A stretch of 64,000 bases of DNA from Cepaea nemoralis (Eukaryota; Mollusca; Gastropoda; Stylommatophora; Helicidae), in NCBI GenBank assembly GCA_014155875.1, contig JACEFZ010003413.1, positions 98,208 through 162,207 on the forward strand, read 5' to 3'. The notes below the pieces were generated by a model, which saw nothing but the letters and a program-made list of their open reading frames with translations, was not told the origin of the DNA and did no database searches. The position numbers and the translations under genes were made by a program. Positions 35,711 through 46,812 of this stretch are shown here, one piece after another; position 1 is the stretch's first letter, and the number at the start of each line of letters is the position of its first letter.

Positions 35711-36040
35711 TTCCCACTATCCATCATGTGCTATGCCGATAAGCGTGGGCGGTCATGTACTTCCATGTCACTCAATCACCAGAGTCGTGGATCAGTTCTG
35801 GGTTCCTGTCTCGACCATGCCATGTGGCCAAGCCATCCAGGTATTTACTTCTCGGTCTTCCCCTTGGTCTTTTCCCTTTGATCTTGCCAGTTGTTACCAA
35901 GTTCTCCAATTCATTTCCTCTCATAATATGCCTAAAATATTTCGACTATCTACGTTCTCACCGCTACCTGATTAAAAGTTCTCCTGGTCTTCCCTCTCAG
36001 TTTTAAGATTCTTCCAGAAGCCCTACCGATCCACCGCAAT
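35711..36040 (-). mobile_element. LINE-F C-terminus inserted in LINE-H
   Basis: Minus strand FRHIMRGNELENLVTTGKI, then KRPRGRPRSKYLDGL and TWHGRDRNPELIHDSGD, ending near 35715. It separates the two parts of a LINE-H copy. Confidence 0.7.
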
Positions 36041-36560
36041 CTTATTCTTTCCACATATGGGTTCTCAGTCTGTTCCTTTGCCTTCTCCACAAAAGTTCAC
36101 TACCACCTCCCCCTTGTCTATAGGCAATCTACTGCCAAGTCGTGCCTTCCCTGCTAGCCTATCAGCCTATTCATTCCCCCGTACACCCGCATGGCCAGGG
36201 CAAAATATCCATACAATTCTCACAATCTGTGACCTCTGAATCGACGATGACCATTCCACACGAAACATTCCTTTCTCCGCCTTACTAAGCATACTCTTTG
36301 AATCCTTGATTCATTGAATCCTTGATTAATTCCTTTACGGATTCATTGGATATATTGTGCTAATCCTATACCGTACAGACCAACCGGCCCTCAGTTTGAT
36401 GATGTTTTCAGTGTCACATTGGCCGCCTTTACTTCCCAACACATGTATATGTACCCATGTTGGATTGGCCTGGGTGTCCAGCTCAATTTTTAAAAATTCC
36501 AATCCACCTTACTGCTTAGCGTGCTGGCAGGCGTACATCTAGCCACTCCGGTATCTGGGC
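36041..36560 (-). mobile_element. LINE-H RNase H remnant
   Basis: Minus strand WIFCPGHAGVRGNE, stop, ADRLAGKARLGSRLPIDKGE (36240-36100). Further upstream is a decayed SKAEKGMFRVEW-like stretch. Several stops. Confidence 0.7.
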
Positions 36561-37689
36561 TCCGTGTCTTACAAATAAATTAGCCCTGTGGCAGGAATCA
36601 ACTGTAGGTACGGGAAGTGTTGGGAACTTCACACTGTGTCAGCCTGGAACAGTCTCGAAAAGATGGCCAGTCTTTTCCTCCCGTAACGAACGTCGAGAGT
36701 AGGTATTGAACTCCCACCCAACCACACTAATACCATAGCCATTATAACTTCCTAACCGCCACACCAGGGCGCCCGCTAACTGCCCGTCTTTCTCTTTTTT
36801 TAACAACAGCTCATCGCCATGTTTGTTGGGCAGGGTCAAGGTCAACCGGTTCTTTGTGCTGAAGGCGAAAGGCAGACTGCATTCGTGGCACAGTTGAAAA
36901 TAACAACAAGAACAGAACATAGCTTTCCATCAGTTCTGGAAGCTAGCTTTCGGTAGAATTAATTCTCCGAGCTGGAGAATCTGGTGATATAATCACGAGT
37001 TTTGTATAGCTGTACTTTTCACAAAGCCCTAGACCGGACGACAAGTGGGGATAATCCCCTTTGGTAATGACGCCAAGGGAGGTAATGCTCAAGTAAGTTA
37101 ATCTGCACTCATATTGTCTGCGCTTGCGTTCAAATCAACTATTCGTTGTTTTGTGCGGATCAATATACCCTCAATAAGTTAATCTGCACTTATATTGTCT
37201 GTACTTGTGTTGATACAAACTATTTCTTTTTTTATATTTGTGTACAGATCAATATGACTTAAATAACATGTTCTTTATTGTATTTTGTTTTTATCATGAC
37301 GGCAGGGTAGATTTATGTGTCAATATAGGTCAAGGTTAAGCTAGGAATGACGGGAACCGTGTACGTCATCCATCGATCATGCTTCCGGCTGCCATTAAAA
37401 AACTGTGTTTCTCAGTTTTCGAGTCTCCAATTTCTTCGTTCTGTTTTACATTTTTTTCCCTCCTCTCCATCTTGTCATGTTTATTAAGAATTGTTGTTAA
37501 CACGGCTTATATTTTTTTCCCCAACGAATGAGAAGGTGGGAACAGAGTTTGAGCGGAAGAAGGAGGAGGACTATAAAAACATGAGAAAATAGATGAGGTG
37601 GAGAAGGAATACGGGAAGAGGAGACACTCAAATATTGTGAAGGAGGCAACTAAAAAAAAAAACATTATTTAGCCTATTAACGTTATTTG
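36561..37689. other. Unassigned DNA with a two-unit tandem duplication
   Basis: 37092-37260 is two diverged copies of about 84 bp beginning AAGTTAATCTGCACT. The rest is featureless. Confidence 0.45.
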
Positions 37690-40600
37690 CTGAGCTATCT
37701 CATCGTCCATAGTTGCAGAGTTATCTCACTGTCCTTGGTTGTAGATATATCTCACTGTCAAAGATTGTAGAGGTAACTCACCGTCCATGGTTGAAGATCT
37801 ATCTCACTGTCTTTGGCTGTAGATATATATCTCACTGTCGACGATTGTAGAGTTAACTCACCGTCCATGGCTGAAGATCTATCTCACTGTCCTTGGTTGT
37901 AGATCTTTCTCACCATCCATGGTAGTAGGTCAATCTTTCTGTAAATGGTTGTAGATCTATCTCATTGTCCATGGTTGTAGATGGATCTCATTGTCCATGG
38001 TTGTAGACCTATCTCTATCCATGATTGTAGATATATCTCACTATCAACAATTGCATTATTATATCATTGTCCAAGGATGTAGATTTATTTGACTTAATCT
38101 GGTTGTAGATATATGTCGCTGTCAGTGTTTGTAGGATTACATCATTTTTACTTATTGTAGATTTATCATATCGAATACGGTTGTATATCTATTTCACTGT
38201 CCGTGGTTATAGAACTATCTAACTGTTCATCGTTGTACATCTATCTCACTGTCCATGGTTGTAGATGTATCCCACCGTCCGTGGTTGTACATCTATTTCA
38301 TTGTCAATGAAAGTGGATCTATCTCACTATGCATGGTTACAGATTTATTTCACAAGTTCACGGCTGTTGATCTATCTCACTGTACATGGTTGTAGATCTA
38401 TTTCTCCATATATTGTTGTAGATCTATCGCAATGGTACATAGTTGTAGATCTATCTCAATGGTACATAGTTGTAGATCTATCTCAATGGTACATAGTTGT
38501 AGATCTATCTCAATGGTACATGGTTGTAGATCTATCTCAATGGTACATAGTTGCAGATCTATCTCAATGGTACATGGTTGTAGATCTATCTCAATGGTAC
38601 ATTGTTGTAGATCTATCTCAATGGTACATGTTTGTAAATCCATATCACCGTACATGGTTGTAGATCTATCTCAATGGTACATGGTTGTAGATCTATTTCA
38701 ATGGTACATGGTTGTAGATCTAGCTCAATGGTACATGGTTGTAGATCTATCTCAATGGTACGTGGTTGTAGATCTATCTCAATGGTACATGGTTGTAGAT
38801 CTATCTCAATGGTACATGGGTGTAGATCTATCTCAATGGTACATGGTTGTAGATCTATCTCAATGGTACATGGTTGTAGATCTATCTCAATGGTACATGG
38901 TTGTAGATCTATCTCAATGGTACATGGTTGTAGATCTATCTCAATGGTACATGGTTGTAGATCTATCTCAATGGTACATGGTTGTAGATCTATCTCAATG
39001 GTACATGGTTGTAGATCTATCTCAATGGTACATGGTTGTAGATCTATCTCTATGGTACATGGTTGTAGATCTATCTCAATGGTACATGGGTGTAGATCTA
39101 TCTCAATGGTACATGGTTGTAGATCTATCTCAATGGTACATGGTTGTAGATCTATCTCAATGGTACATGGTTGTAGATCTATCTCAATGGTACATGGTTG
39201 TAGATCTATCTCAATGGTACATGGTTGTAGATCTATCTCAATGGTACATGGTTGTAGATCTATCTCAATGGTACATGGTTGTAGATCTATCTCAATGGTA
39301 CATGGTTGTAGATCTATCTCAATGGTACATGGTTGTAGATCTATCTCAATGGTACATGGTTGTAGATCTATCTCAATGGTACATGGTTGTAGATCTATCT
39401 CAATGGTACATGGTTGTAGATCTATCTCAATGGTACATGGTTGTAGATCTATCTCAATGGTACATTGTTGTAGATCTATCTCAATGGTACATGTTTGTAA
39501 ATCCATATCACCGTACATGGTTGTAGATCTATCTCAATGGTACATGGTTGTAGATCTATCTCAATGGTACATGGTTGTAGATCTATATCAATGGTACATG
39601 GTTGTAGATCTATTTCAATGGTACATGGTTGTAGATCTAGCTCAATGGTACATAGTTGTAGATCTATCTCAATGGTACATTGTTGTAGATCTATCTCAAT
39701 GGTACATTGTTGTAGATCTATCTCAATGGTACATGGTTGTAGATCTATCTCAATGGTACATGGTTGTAGATCTATCTCAATGGTACATGGTTGTAGATCT
39801 ATCTCAATGGTACATGGTTGTAGATCTATCTCAATGGTACATAGTTGTAGATCTATCTCAATGGTACATAGTTGTAGATCTATCTCAATGGTACATAGTT
39901 GTAGATCTATCTCAATGGTACATAGTTGTAGATCTATCTCAATGGTACATGGTTGTAGATCTATCTCAATGGTACATGGTTGTAGATCTATCTCAATGGT
40001 ACATAGTTGTAGATCTATCTCAATGGTACATAGTTGTAGATCTATCTCAATGGTACATAGTTGTAGATCTATCTCAATGGTACATGGGTGTAGATCTATC
40101 TCAATGGTACATAGTTGTAGATCTATCTCAATGGTACATAGTTGTAGATTTATCTCAATGGTACATAGTTGTAGATCTATCTCAATGGTACATGTTCGCT
40201 CCGTGGCTAAGTGGTCAAGCCGTTTGACTCGGACTCCGAAGGTTGTTGGTTCGGTTCCGGGCCGCGTCCTTTGGTTCACGAGTGAAATTTTTTGGAGACT
40301 CCTTGTAAGTCATCGCTAGAGCTACGGAGTTCATGCTTTATGCGACGCTTTTAGCGCTTCGGAAAGAGACCGAGCCATGTGGGATAAAACCCGGTGCAAT
40401 GAAGTCAACCGTGTCGACTTTTAAGCGACTTTTTAATGGTAAATATTTGTAGATCTATCTCACCGATCATAGTTGTAGATATATCTCACCGTAATGGTTG
40501 TAGACCTATATCACCATACATGGTTGTAGATCTATCTCACTATACATGGTTGTAGATCGATCTCACCTTGCATAGATGTAGATATATCTCACCGTACATA

Positions 40601-41490
40601 TTTGTAGATATATTTCACCGTACATGGTTAAAGATCTATCTCTCCGCACATGGTTGTAAATCTGTCTCAACGTACATGGTTGTAGATCTTTCTCTCCATA
40701 CATGGTTGTAGATATACCTCACAGTACACATGTGCAGATATATCTCACCATAATGGTTATAGATTTGTCTCACCGTACATGGTTGTAGACATATTTCACT
40801 GTTCATGGTTCCAGATCTATCTCACTGTTTATTGTTGTAGATCAATCTAACCATCCATCAATGTAGATCTATCTCATCGTACATGTTTTAGTACTATCTC
40901 ATCGTACATAATTGTAGATCCATCTCGCTGTAGATAGTTGTAGATCTATATCTCCATATATGGTAATAGATCTGTCTCACCATGCATAGATCTACATCTG
41001 TCTCACCATCCATAGTCGTAGTTGTATGGATTTATCTAACCGTCCATGGTTGTAGATATATCTCACCGTATATGGCTGTAGATCTATTTCACCATCCATT
41101 TGTGTATATATATATATATATATCATTTCTATGGTTGCAGATCTCTCTCACCATCTATAGCTGTAGATCTATCTCCCTTTCCATGGTTGTACATCTATGT
41201 CACCATTCATAATTGTAGATCTATCTCCATTTCCATGGTAGTAGATTTATGTCACCATTCATAATTGTAGATCTATCTCCCTTTCCATGGTTGTAGATCT
41301 ATGTCACCTAACATGCTTATAGATCTATTTCACTGTCCATAGTTATAGATCTATCTCACCCGCCATGATTGTAGATCTATCTCAACGTACGTAGTTGTAG
41401 ATCTGTCTCACCTGACATGGTTGTAGATCTATCTCTCCATACATAATTGTAGATTATCCTCACTGTACAAGGTTGTAGATCTTCGTCACC
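37690..41490. repeat. 27-bp minisatellite locus
   Basis: The core (about 38400-40190) has some 66 units of TGTAGATCTATCTCAATGGT plus ACATGGT. The flanks (37690-38400 and 40441-41490) are highly diverged 28-30 bp relatives such as GTTGTAGATCTATCTCACTGT. An unusual 26-bp unit with TTTGTAAATCCATATCACCG occurs at 38631 and 39494, 863 bp apart (31 x 27 + 26), so a large internal duplication took place. Units lack stops in several frames, which explains ORFs of up to 517 codons. I do not consider these genes. Confidence 0.95.
40191..40440 (+). mobile_element. SINE-B copy inside the 27-bp array
   Basis: Head: TCCGTGGCTAAGTGGTCAAG (A box) and TTGGTTCGGTTCC (B box). The body has GCTACGGAGTTCATGC and GAGACCGAGCC, and it ends CCGTGTCGACTTTTAAGCGA. 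AATGGTA lies at both edges (40184-40190, 40435-40441), but that phrase also occurs in the family end, so the duplication is uncertain. Confidence 0.85.
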
Positions 41491-41499
41491 TTACATAAA

Positions 41500-41585
41500 C
41501 TGATTGATTGATTGACTGATTGATTGATTGATTGATTGATTTAGGAACTGACATCACAGCATTCGGGGCATTCCGTAGATAGTGT
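41500..41585 (-). mobile_element. LINE-H 3' terminus with (CAAT)n tail
   Basis: A TGATTGATTGATT tract is followed by AGGAACTGACATCACAGCAT, identical to 56955-57015. Only the last codons of the element are present. Confidence 0.8.
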
Positions 41586-41639
41586 ATATCTTCCTCACCA
41601 CACATAGTTGTAGATCTATCTCACCGTACATAGTCGTAG

Positions 41640-41809
41640 ATCTCTGTCTCTCTTTCTCTCTCTATCTCTCTCTCTCTCTTACTATAGCTGTAGATTTATC
41701 TCACCTGCCATGGGTGAAATTTGTGATAATGATGATGAATATGATGATATTGACGATGGCAGTGATGGTGATGATGATGAAAATGATGTTGGTATTGAGG
41801 GTGATGAAT

Positions 41810-41850
<41 letters not shown>

Positions 41851-41860
41851 AGAAGACACC
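41640..41860. repeat. CT and (GAT)n microsatellites
   Basis: CT-rich at 41645-41682. A degenerate (GAT)n zone runs 41725-41850, pure at 41812-41850. Confidence 0.9.
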
Positions 41861-42315
41861 AACCCCATGTTTCACCTTGTAATAGCAGAAATGAACACCA
41901 CGCAGCGGTAACAATTCTAAGTTTATAATACTAACGACATTGTTAAATTTCGCCCTTGGTCATGCATCACCTGCTGTTCTGAACCATCTCCTGATAGTAG
42001 AACAGGATATGGCTACGCACAGGGCAGACAACATCTAGAAGATTGAAGTCGTAAACTGAAAGTCCTGGGAGATTATATAAACCTTGTCAATGTAGCCATT
42101 GTCGAGAAAAGCAAGTGCAAGTCTGCCAGACTGGGCAGATAATTAATCATCTATTTAGACTCGGCAAGGGAGTTCTTTCTTAAACAGTCTTGCCAACAGA
42201 GAAGATGGTCTATGAGATAGAAAATTAATGTGGTTGGAGTACATCAACACAAACGATGTTCTGGTAGAGTAGTAAGCTGATGATTTGGTAGTGTAGTGAC
42301 TGATGTTCTGGTAGA
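41861..42315. other. Unassigned DNA
   Basis: A short phrase, GATGTTCTGGTAGAGTAGTA, is partly repeated at 42250-42320. No other feature. Confidence 0.4.
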
Positions 42316-42350
42316 GTAGTATTAGTTAGTTAGTTAGCTAGCTAGCTAGC

Positions 42351-42391
<41 letters not shown>

Positions 42392-42481
42392 GGCTGGTTG
42401 GTTGGTTGGTTGGTTGTTTGGTTGGTTGCTTAGTTGCTTGGTTGGTTGCTTGGTTGGTTGGTTGGTTGGTTGGTTGGTTAA
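42316..42481. repeat. (TTAG)n / (TTGG)n microsatellite
   Basis: TAGT units (to 42390) give way to TGGT units with GCT interruptions. Directly adjoins the SINE-A end. Confidence 0.95.
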
Positions 42482-42725
42482 TTGCGTATCATTTACAGAA
42501 CGTCACAACTAACACAAGCATTATTTGTTTTTGCATTTGGGGATTAACTAGGCAAGTTTTCGTTCAGTAGTTTGCCATTACTATCTGAACGACCGAGGTC
42601 ACACCATTGTTAAAACTCAACGCAAGCCGGTCTGGTTTAAATCGCCTGCATCTGATTTCTACAGCAGTATACAGGATTGCGAATCGCGTTCGCTAGCCCT
42701 TAGCGACAGACGGTGAGGTGTATTT
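42482..42725 (-). mobile_element. SINE-A copy
   Basis: The end TTGCGTATCATTTACAGAAC is at left, TTCGTTCAGTAGTTTGCCAT in the middle, and the head at right (minus strand GCTAGCGAACGCGATTCGCA). It lies head-to-head with the SINE-B that follows. Confidence 0.8.
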
Positions 42726-42945
42726 GCTACCAGGCTATTTTCTGAAGATAGCCTGCCACTCGCTATGAGCGTTGTGAGTTCGATTCCGAGCTGCGACATT
42801 CGGTTCACAGGTGCAGTTTTTTTAGAGACTCCTGGGGGTCGTCACTGGAGCTGCGGAATTCCTGCTTTGTGAAAGCCGCCTTGACAGAGACCGAGCCAAA
42901 TGGGATAAAAGACGGGTGCAGTGAAATCAATGCTCTCGCCTGTTA
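42726..42945 (+). mobile_element. SINE-B copy
   Basis: B box GTGAGTTCGATTCC, then CTGCGACATTCGGTTCAC, GGAGCTGCGGAATTC and GAGACCGAGCC, ending GTGCAGTGAAATCAA. The A-box area is diverged. Confidence 0.75.
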
Positions 42946-43079
42946 AATCATTAAACCCGCTGTTTGTCTGAAGAAGGGAAAGCTCTGAACATACACGAGA
43001 TGGTTTCAAGTGAAAACATCAATGTGCCGCCATTGTCTTGTGACCTGTCAGTATTGTTTTTAAGGGTGTTAAGAGGGTT

Positions 43080-43455
43080 AAACACGTGACATAACGTTGC
43101 AGACGTTCACTGTGACATCATAAAGACAGTTTAAAGATGGCTGCCCCGTTTTGGCAGTGTACTGAAGAGGAGCAGAGTTCTGTTATCTTTTTGTTCCCTG
43201 ATTAGTAAAGGGGTGACATTTATAGAAATTCATCAGTGAGTGAAGGTCCACTATGGTGATATATTTTCAGTCCAGCAAGTGTATGAGTGGAATTAGAAGT
43301 TTCAACACTTTGTCACTTCTGTGACAGACTGTTCACTACCAACACACCGAGTAGTGATCAAAAGAATTATTTTCTAGAGGAATCCAAGCACTTTTTTCGG
43401 CGTTGGATGACTTGTATTGAACGCAGGTGTGCCTACATCGAAAAATAATACATTT
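43080..43455 (+). mobile_element. Internally deleted mariner-like element
   Basis: Plus-strand ATG at 43138: MAAPFWQCTEEEQSSVIFLF, typical of one mariner transposase N-terminus. Frame-broken GVTFIEIH, VHYGD and a YEW-like phrase extend to about 43300. The sequence then jumps to the extreme C-terminus ESKHFFRRWMTCIERRCAYI with EK and a stop (43382-43447). The whole catalytic domain is missing. Terminal inverted repeats could not be fixed by eye. Confidence 0.65.
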
Positions 43456-43805
43456 ATTCCTTACTTTTTTTCATAATATATTTACCTCCCCTCACAAGAA
43501 TTCGATTTTCATTTGAAGCCATCTCGTACACATCTTTTAATAGATTCTAAGTAAAGACGATTTGACACAAGGTATGTCAAATGACATTGCACTCTACAGC
43601 GAAGAGATACACCTGAAAGTTGCAGTGATGTAGTTCCTAAAGAAAATGTGTAGAACTGTAGTAGCCTGGGGAAAGTAGTTAGGAAATCTACAGGGATGCA
43701 GAATAAAAACTCTAAACTTATTAGAGAAATTGGATGCAGACTGACAATGATGTTTTGGGGCATCTGATGTGAAATCTAGACTTAATATATTTTTAAATTA
43801 CTATC
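43456..43805. other. Unassigned AT-rich DNA
   Basis: A minus frame of 84 codons (43509-43763) has no recognisable domain. Confidence 0.35.
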
Positions 43806-43890
43806 TGGGTTCAGCTTGACCGAATAGATAAGAGTGCTCGTTCTTAAACTTCCGGTGTGCTGATGCCGAGGAAGTGGGTTCAACCGCCAA
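43806..43890 (+). mobile_element. SINE-D head fragment
   Basis: GCTTGACCGAATAGATAAGA, TTAAACTTCCGGTGTGCTG and GTGGGTTCAACCGCC match the head at 62888-62975. Confidence 0.7.
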
Positions 43891-44034
43891 GAGAATCGTC
43901 ATCACTATAGCCTACAGATGTGGCACATAATGATGATGCGGACTTCTTCTTCTAGTGATTTGGTTTGCAAGCAGACATTGTGAAGGAGGAATCTCCAATA
44001 CTCTAAATCATGTGACACTTTGATGAATTTAACA

Positions 44035-44170
44035 CAACCCGGGTTCGAATCCTGGAAATGGTGATGTCTTTGTTTCTGTCGGGGGCAAACAGAAAGGCGT
44101 ACCCTGCACAAGTTCGTGGCTACTGTACTAGTCAGGCGACCTTAATTCCTCAGGTTCAAGACACCCCTGT
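44035..44170 (+). mobile_element. SINE-C copy, head truncated
   Basis: B box CGGGTTCGAATCCTGG, then TTTCTGTCGGGGGCAAACAG and CCCTGCACAAGTTCGTGGC, ending CAGGTTCAAGACACCCC. Same order as 47379-47591. Its 3' end runs into a tandem array. Confidence 0.8.
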
Positions 44171-44478
44171 CCTACACCATTAGGTACTATAGACAGCAAT
44201 GACAGCAAGACCCCACTGTCTTACATCAATACGTACTATAGGCAGTTATGACAGCAATACCCCACTGTCTTACATCACAACGTACTATAGGACAGTAATG
44301 ACAGCAAGACCCCACTGTCCTACACCACATGGTACCATAGGCAGTAGTGACAGCAATACCCCACTGTCTTACATCACAACTTACTATAGGCAGTTATGAC
44401 AGCAATACCCCACTGTCTTACACCACTGGGTACTATAGGCAGTTATGACAGCAATACCCCACTGTCTTACACCACTGG
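44171..44478. repeat. 49-bp tandem array derived from SINE-C
   Basis: About six units of GACAGCAATACCCCACTGTC plus TTACATCACAACGTACTATA and GGCAGTTAT. The unit equals the 3' segment of SINE-C (CCCCTGTCCTACACCA...GGTACTATAGACAGCAA). Confidence 0.85.
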
Positions 44479-44481
44479 CAT

Positions 44482-44564
44482 TTTCTCGGAGACATCTGGG
44501 TGTCTTCGCTGGAGCTTAGGAGTTCGTGCTCTGTGCGATGCTCTTTGCAAGTGACTTAGCTGTT

Positions 44565-44565
<1 letters not shown>
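44482..44565 (+). mobile_element. SINE-B internal fragment
   Basis: TTTTCTCGGAGACATCTGGG and GGAGCTTAGGAGTTCGTGC match the middle of SINE-B. Confidence 0.65.
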
Positions 44566-44609
<44 letters not shown>

Positions 44610-44687
44610 CAGAGAGAGACAGAGAGAGTTAAAGATAAAGGCAGCCAGAGAAAGACAGAGAGAGAGAGAACGAACGAACGAACGGAC
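44566..44687. repeat. (GA)n-rich microsatellite
   Basis: GA run at 44570-44602, then degenerate GACAGAGA and a short CGAA run. Confidence 0.9.
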
Positions 44688-44855
44688 TTTATTTTCAAAG
44701 GGTAACAAATTGGGCACGCAGGCCCGTCTTACATTCGGCCCTTCCAATCACTCATCTTTCGTTCAGCAATAGTGCATAGGAAAAACATTGTCAAATGAAT
44801 TTTGTAAACATAAACAATGCATATTACCATGTTATGAGACATATCCACCCCCCAC
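44688..44855 (-). mobile_element. LINE-C 3' terminal fragment, split by LINE-D
   Basis: Terminal block with GGGCACGCAGGCCCGTCTTA and CATTGTCAAATGAATTTTG. The CCCACACAT repeats typical of LINE-C continue only after LINE-D, at 46346, so LINE-D appears to have inserted into it. Confidence 0.75.
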
Positions 44856-46338
44856 CAACAACAAAGCTGTTGGTGAAGATGAAATCTCAGGAGAAATGCT
44901 CAAAGCAGCAGATGAGAACACCTTACAACGTTTGTTACAGCTGATCAATGGAATCTGGCAAAGCGAATCCCCACCACAACAGTGGAAAGATGGTGTAATT
45001 TTCAAACTGCCTAAAAAGGGCGATATGTCTGATTGCAATAATTGGCGTGGTATCACTCTATTGTCAGTACCAGGAAAACTTTTTTGTAGCATGTTACTTG
45101 AGAGATTGAAAAAGGCGATAGATGAAAGGCTCAGAGAAGAACAAGCAGGCTTCAGACCAAAACGGTCATGCATAGACCACATTTTCACCCTCAGAATAAT
45201 CATTGAAGACTCCGTAGAATTCCAGTCGAAATTAATCACCAACTTTGTCGACTTTCAAAAAGCCTTCGACAGTATCCACCGTCCTTCACTTTGGAATCTA
45301 CTTAACATCTATGGTTTTCCTACCAAATATACCAACGTCATAAAATCTTTCTACAAAGAAACACGTTGCTGCGTAAGAACAGAAACAGGCAACTCTGACT
45401 GGTTCTCAGTCGAAACAGGAGTGAAACAGGGTTGTGTCTTATCACCGATGCTTTTTGGAATAGCTATCGACTGGGTCATGCGCAAATGCACAAACAACAC
45501 AAATATGGGTATCCATTGGGTTGACAAAATTCTAGAAGACCTGGACTTTGCCGACGACATAGTGCTTTTGAGTTCAACACACCCGGATGCCCAAGAGAAA
45601 ATAAACCACCTCCAAAATGTTTCAGGGCAAATTGGTCTCCAAATTAACACCACAAAAACAAAGACTATTGATCTTACCAACAGTTCAGATGACACCAAAT
45701 TGAACAGCTACGTTCTTGAAAAAGTCAACAGCTTTACATACCTAGGAAGCAAAATGACATCTACAGGGGACTCAACACCAGAAATATCATCTAGAATCGC
45801 ACTGGCATCCAGTGCCTTCAATAAACTGTCAAACATCTGGAAGTCAAAGACACTCAGCAAACACACAAAACTTAAAATCTTCAACTCTTGTGTGATTCCA
45901 GTGTTAACGTATGGATGTGAAAGTTGGAAATCAACGGTAGCTTTAGATAAAAAATTAGACAATTTTGAGAACAAATGTCTTAGAAGACTTCTAAACATCC
46001 ACTGGACAGACTTCAGAACCAATTCGCAAATAAGACAAGAGACTAAGCAAGATACAGTATCCAATTTCATAAGAAGACGCCGTTGGAACTACATCGGCCA
46101 TGTACTCAGAATGGACAAGTCAAGACTCCCCTACCAAGCCCTCATATGGTCACCAGTAGGGAAAAGAAAACGGGGAAGACCAAGAGAGACCCTGCGTAGA
46201 ACCATCATTAGAGAAGGCTCATTCAATGGCCAAGTAAATATCCAAGATCTACAACAGGTAGCAGCGAACCGCCAGGCATGGAGAGACAGGACTTCTGCCC
46301 TATGCGCCGCCTTAGGCTCAAGAGGAAAGACTAACTAA
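44788..46338 (+). CDS. LINE-D reverse transcriptase, 516-codon chimeric ORF
   Basis: Longest credible coding frame in the window. Residues 1-23 come from LINE-C antisense sequence. The LINE-D protein begins about residue 24 inside the first conserved RT motif (KAVGEDEISGEML). Then follow LPKKGDMSDCNNWRGITLL (74-92), EEQAGFRPKRSC (118-128), the catalytic Asp motif VDFQKAFDS (154-162), GVKQGCVLSP (211-220) and the FADD box (254-257). A YLGS thumb motif, FENKCLRRLL, the connecting region IGHVLRMDKSRLP, GKRKRGRPRETL and the C-terminus WRDRTSALCAALGSRGK come next. The N-terminal endonuclease is lost by 5' truncation, so the copy is unlikely to move alone. A CTAACTAAC tail follows at 46333-46345. 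All RT catalytic motifs are intact, so the insertion looks young. The start codon is fortuitous. Confidence 0.85.
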   Translation: MSNEFCKHKQCILPCYETYPPPTNNKAVGEDEISGEMLKAADENTLQRLLQLINGIWQSESPPQQWKDGVIFKLPKKGDMSDCNNWRGITLLSVPGKLFCSMLLERLKKAIDERLREEQAGFRPKRSCIDHIFTLRIIIEDSVEFQSKLITNFVDFQKAFDSIHRPSLWNLLNIYGFPTKYTNVIKSFYKETRCCVRTETGNSDWFSVETGVKQGCVLSPMLFGIAIDWVMRKCTNNTNMGIHWVDKILEDLDFADDIVLLSSTHPDAQEKINHLQNVSGQIGLQINTTKTKTIDLTNSSDDTKLNSYVLEKVNSFTYLGSKMTSTGDSTPEISSRIALASSAFNKLSNIWKSKTLSKHTKLKIFNSCVIPVLTYGCESWKSTVALDKKLDNFENKCLRRLLNIHWTDFRTNSQIRQETKQDTVSNFIRRRRWNYIGHVLRMDKSRLPYQALIWSPVGKRKRGRPRETLRRTIIREGSFNGQVNIQDLQQVAANRQAWRDRTSALCAALGSRGKTN

Positions 46339-46345
46339 CTAACCC

Positions 46346-46381
46346 ACACATCCCCCATTCACCCACACATCCCCCACCCAA

Positions 46382-46417
<36 letters not shown>

Positions 46418-46620
46418 CAGACACACATGCATTCCCCCACCCATCTACCACATCCTCACACTTACACATCTCCCCACCCACACACACTCCCACCAACCAC
46501 ACATCCCATCCACCCGCACCCCAAGCATACATACATATCCCAATCCACACATCCTCCACCCACATACATCTCCCCACCCACTCACATATCCTCCACCCGT
46601 CCCATTACCCACCAACAATG
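46346..46620. repeat. CCCACACAT repeats (LINE-C 3'UTR continuation)
   Basis: Units like those at 2115-3720, with a CA run at 46384-46415. Confidence 0.85.
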
Positions 46621-46656
46621 AGAAGAGAGAAAGCGAGAGAGAAAAATAGAGAAAGA

Positions 46657-46744
<88 letters not shown>

Positions 46745-46765
46745 GAGAGAAAGAGAAAGTAAATG
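46621..46765. repeat. (GA)n microsatellite
   Basis: Nearly pure GA at 46665-46740 with degenerate edges. A short SINE-B-end-like phrase (GCAGTGAAGTAGACCTTCTC) follows at 46791-46812. Confidence 0.95.
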
Positions 46766-46812
46766 ATCCAGATGGGGGTGACAACCGTTGCAGTGAAGTA
46801 GACCTTCTCGAC

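Noticed and set aside
38432..40319. Frames of up to 517 codons on both strands
   Set aside because: 27-bp unit lacks stops in several frames; no start context, no homology and no non-repeat portion.
42316..42481. Telomere-like TTAG/TTGG repeats
   Set aside because: Units are four bases with mixed TTGG, not TTAGGG, and are internal beside a SINE.
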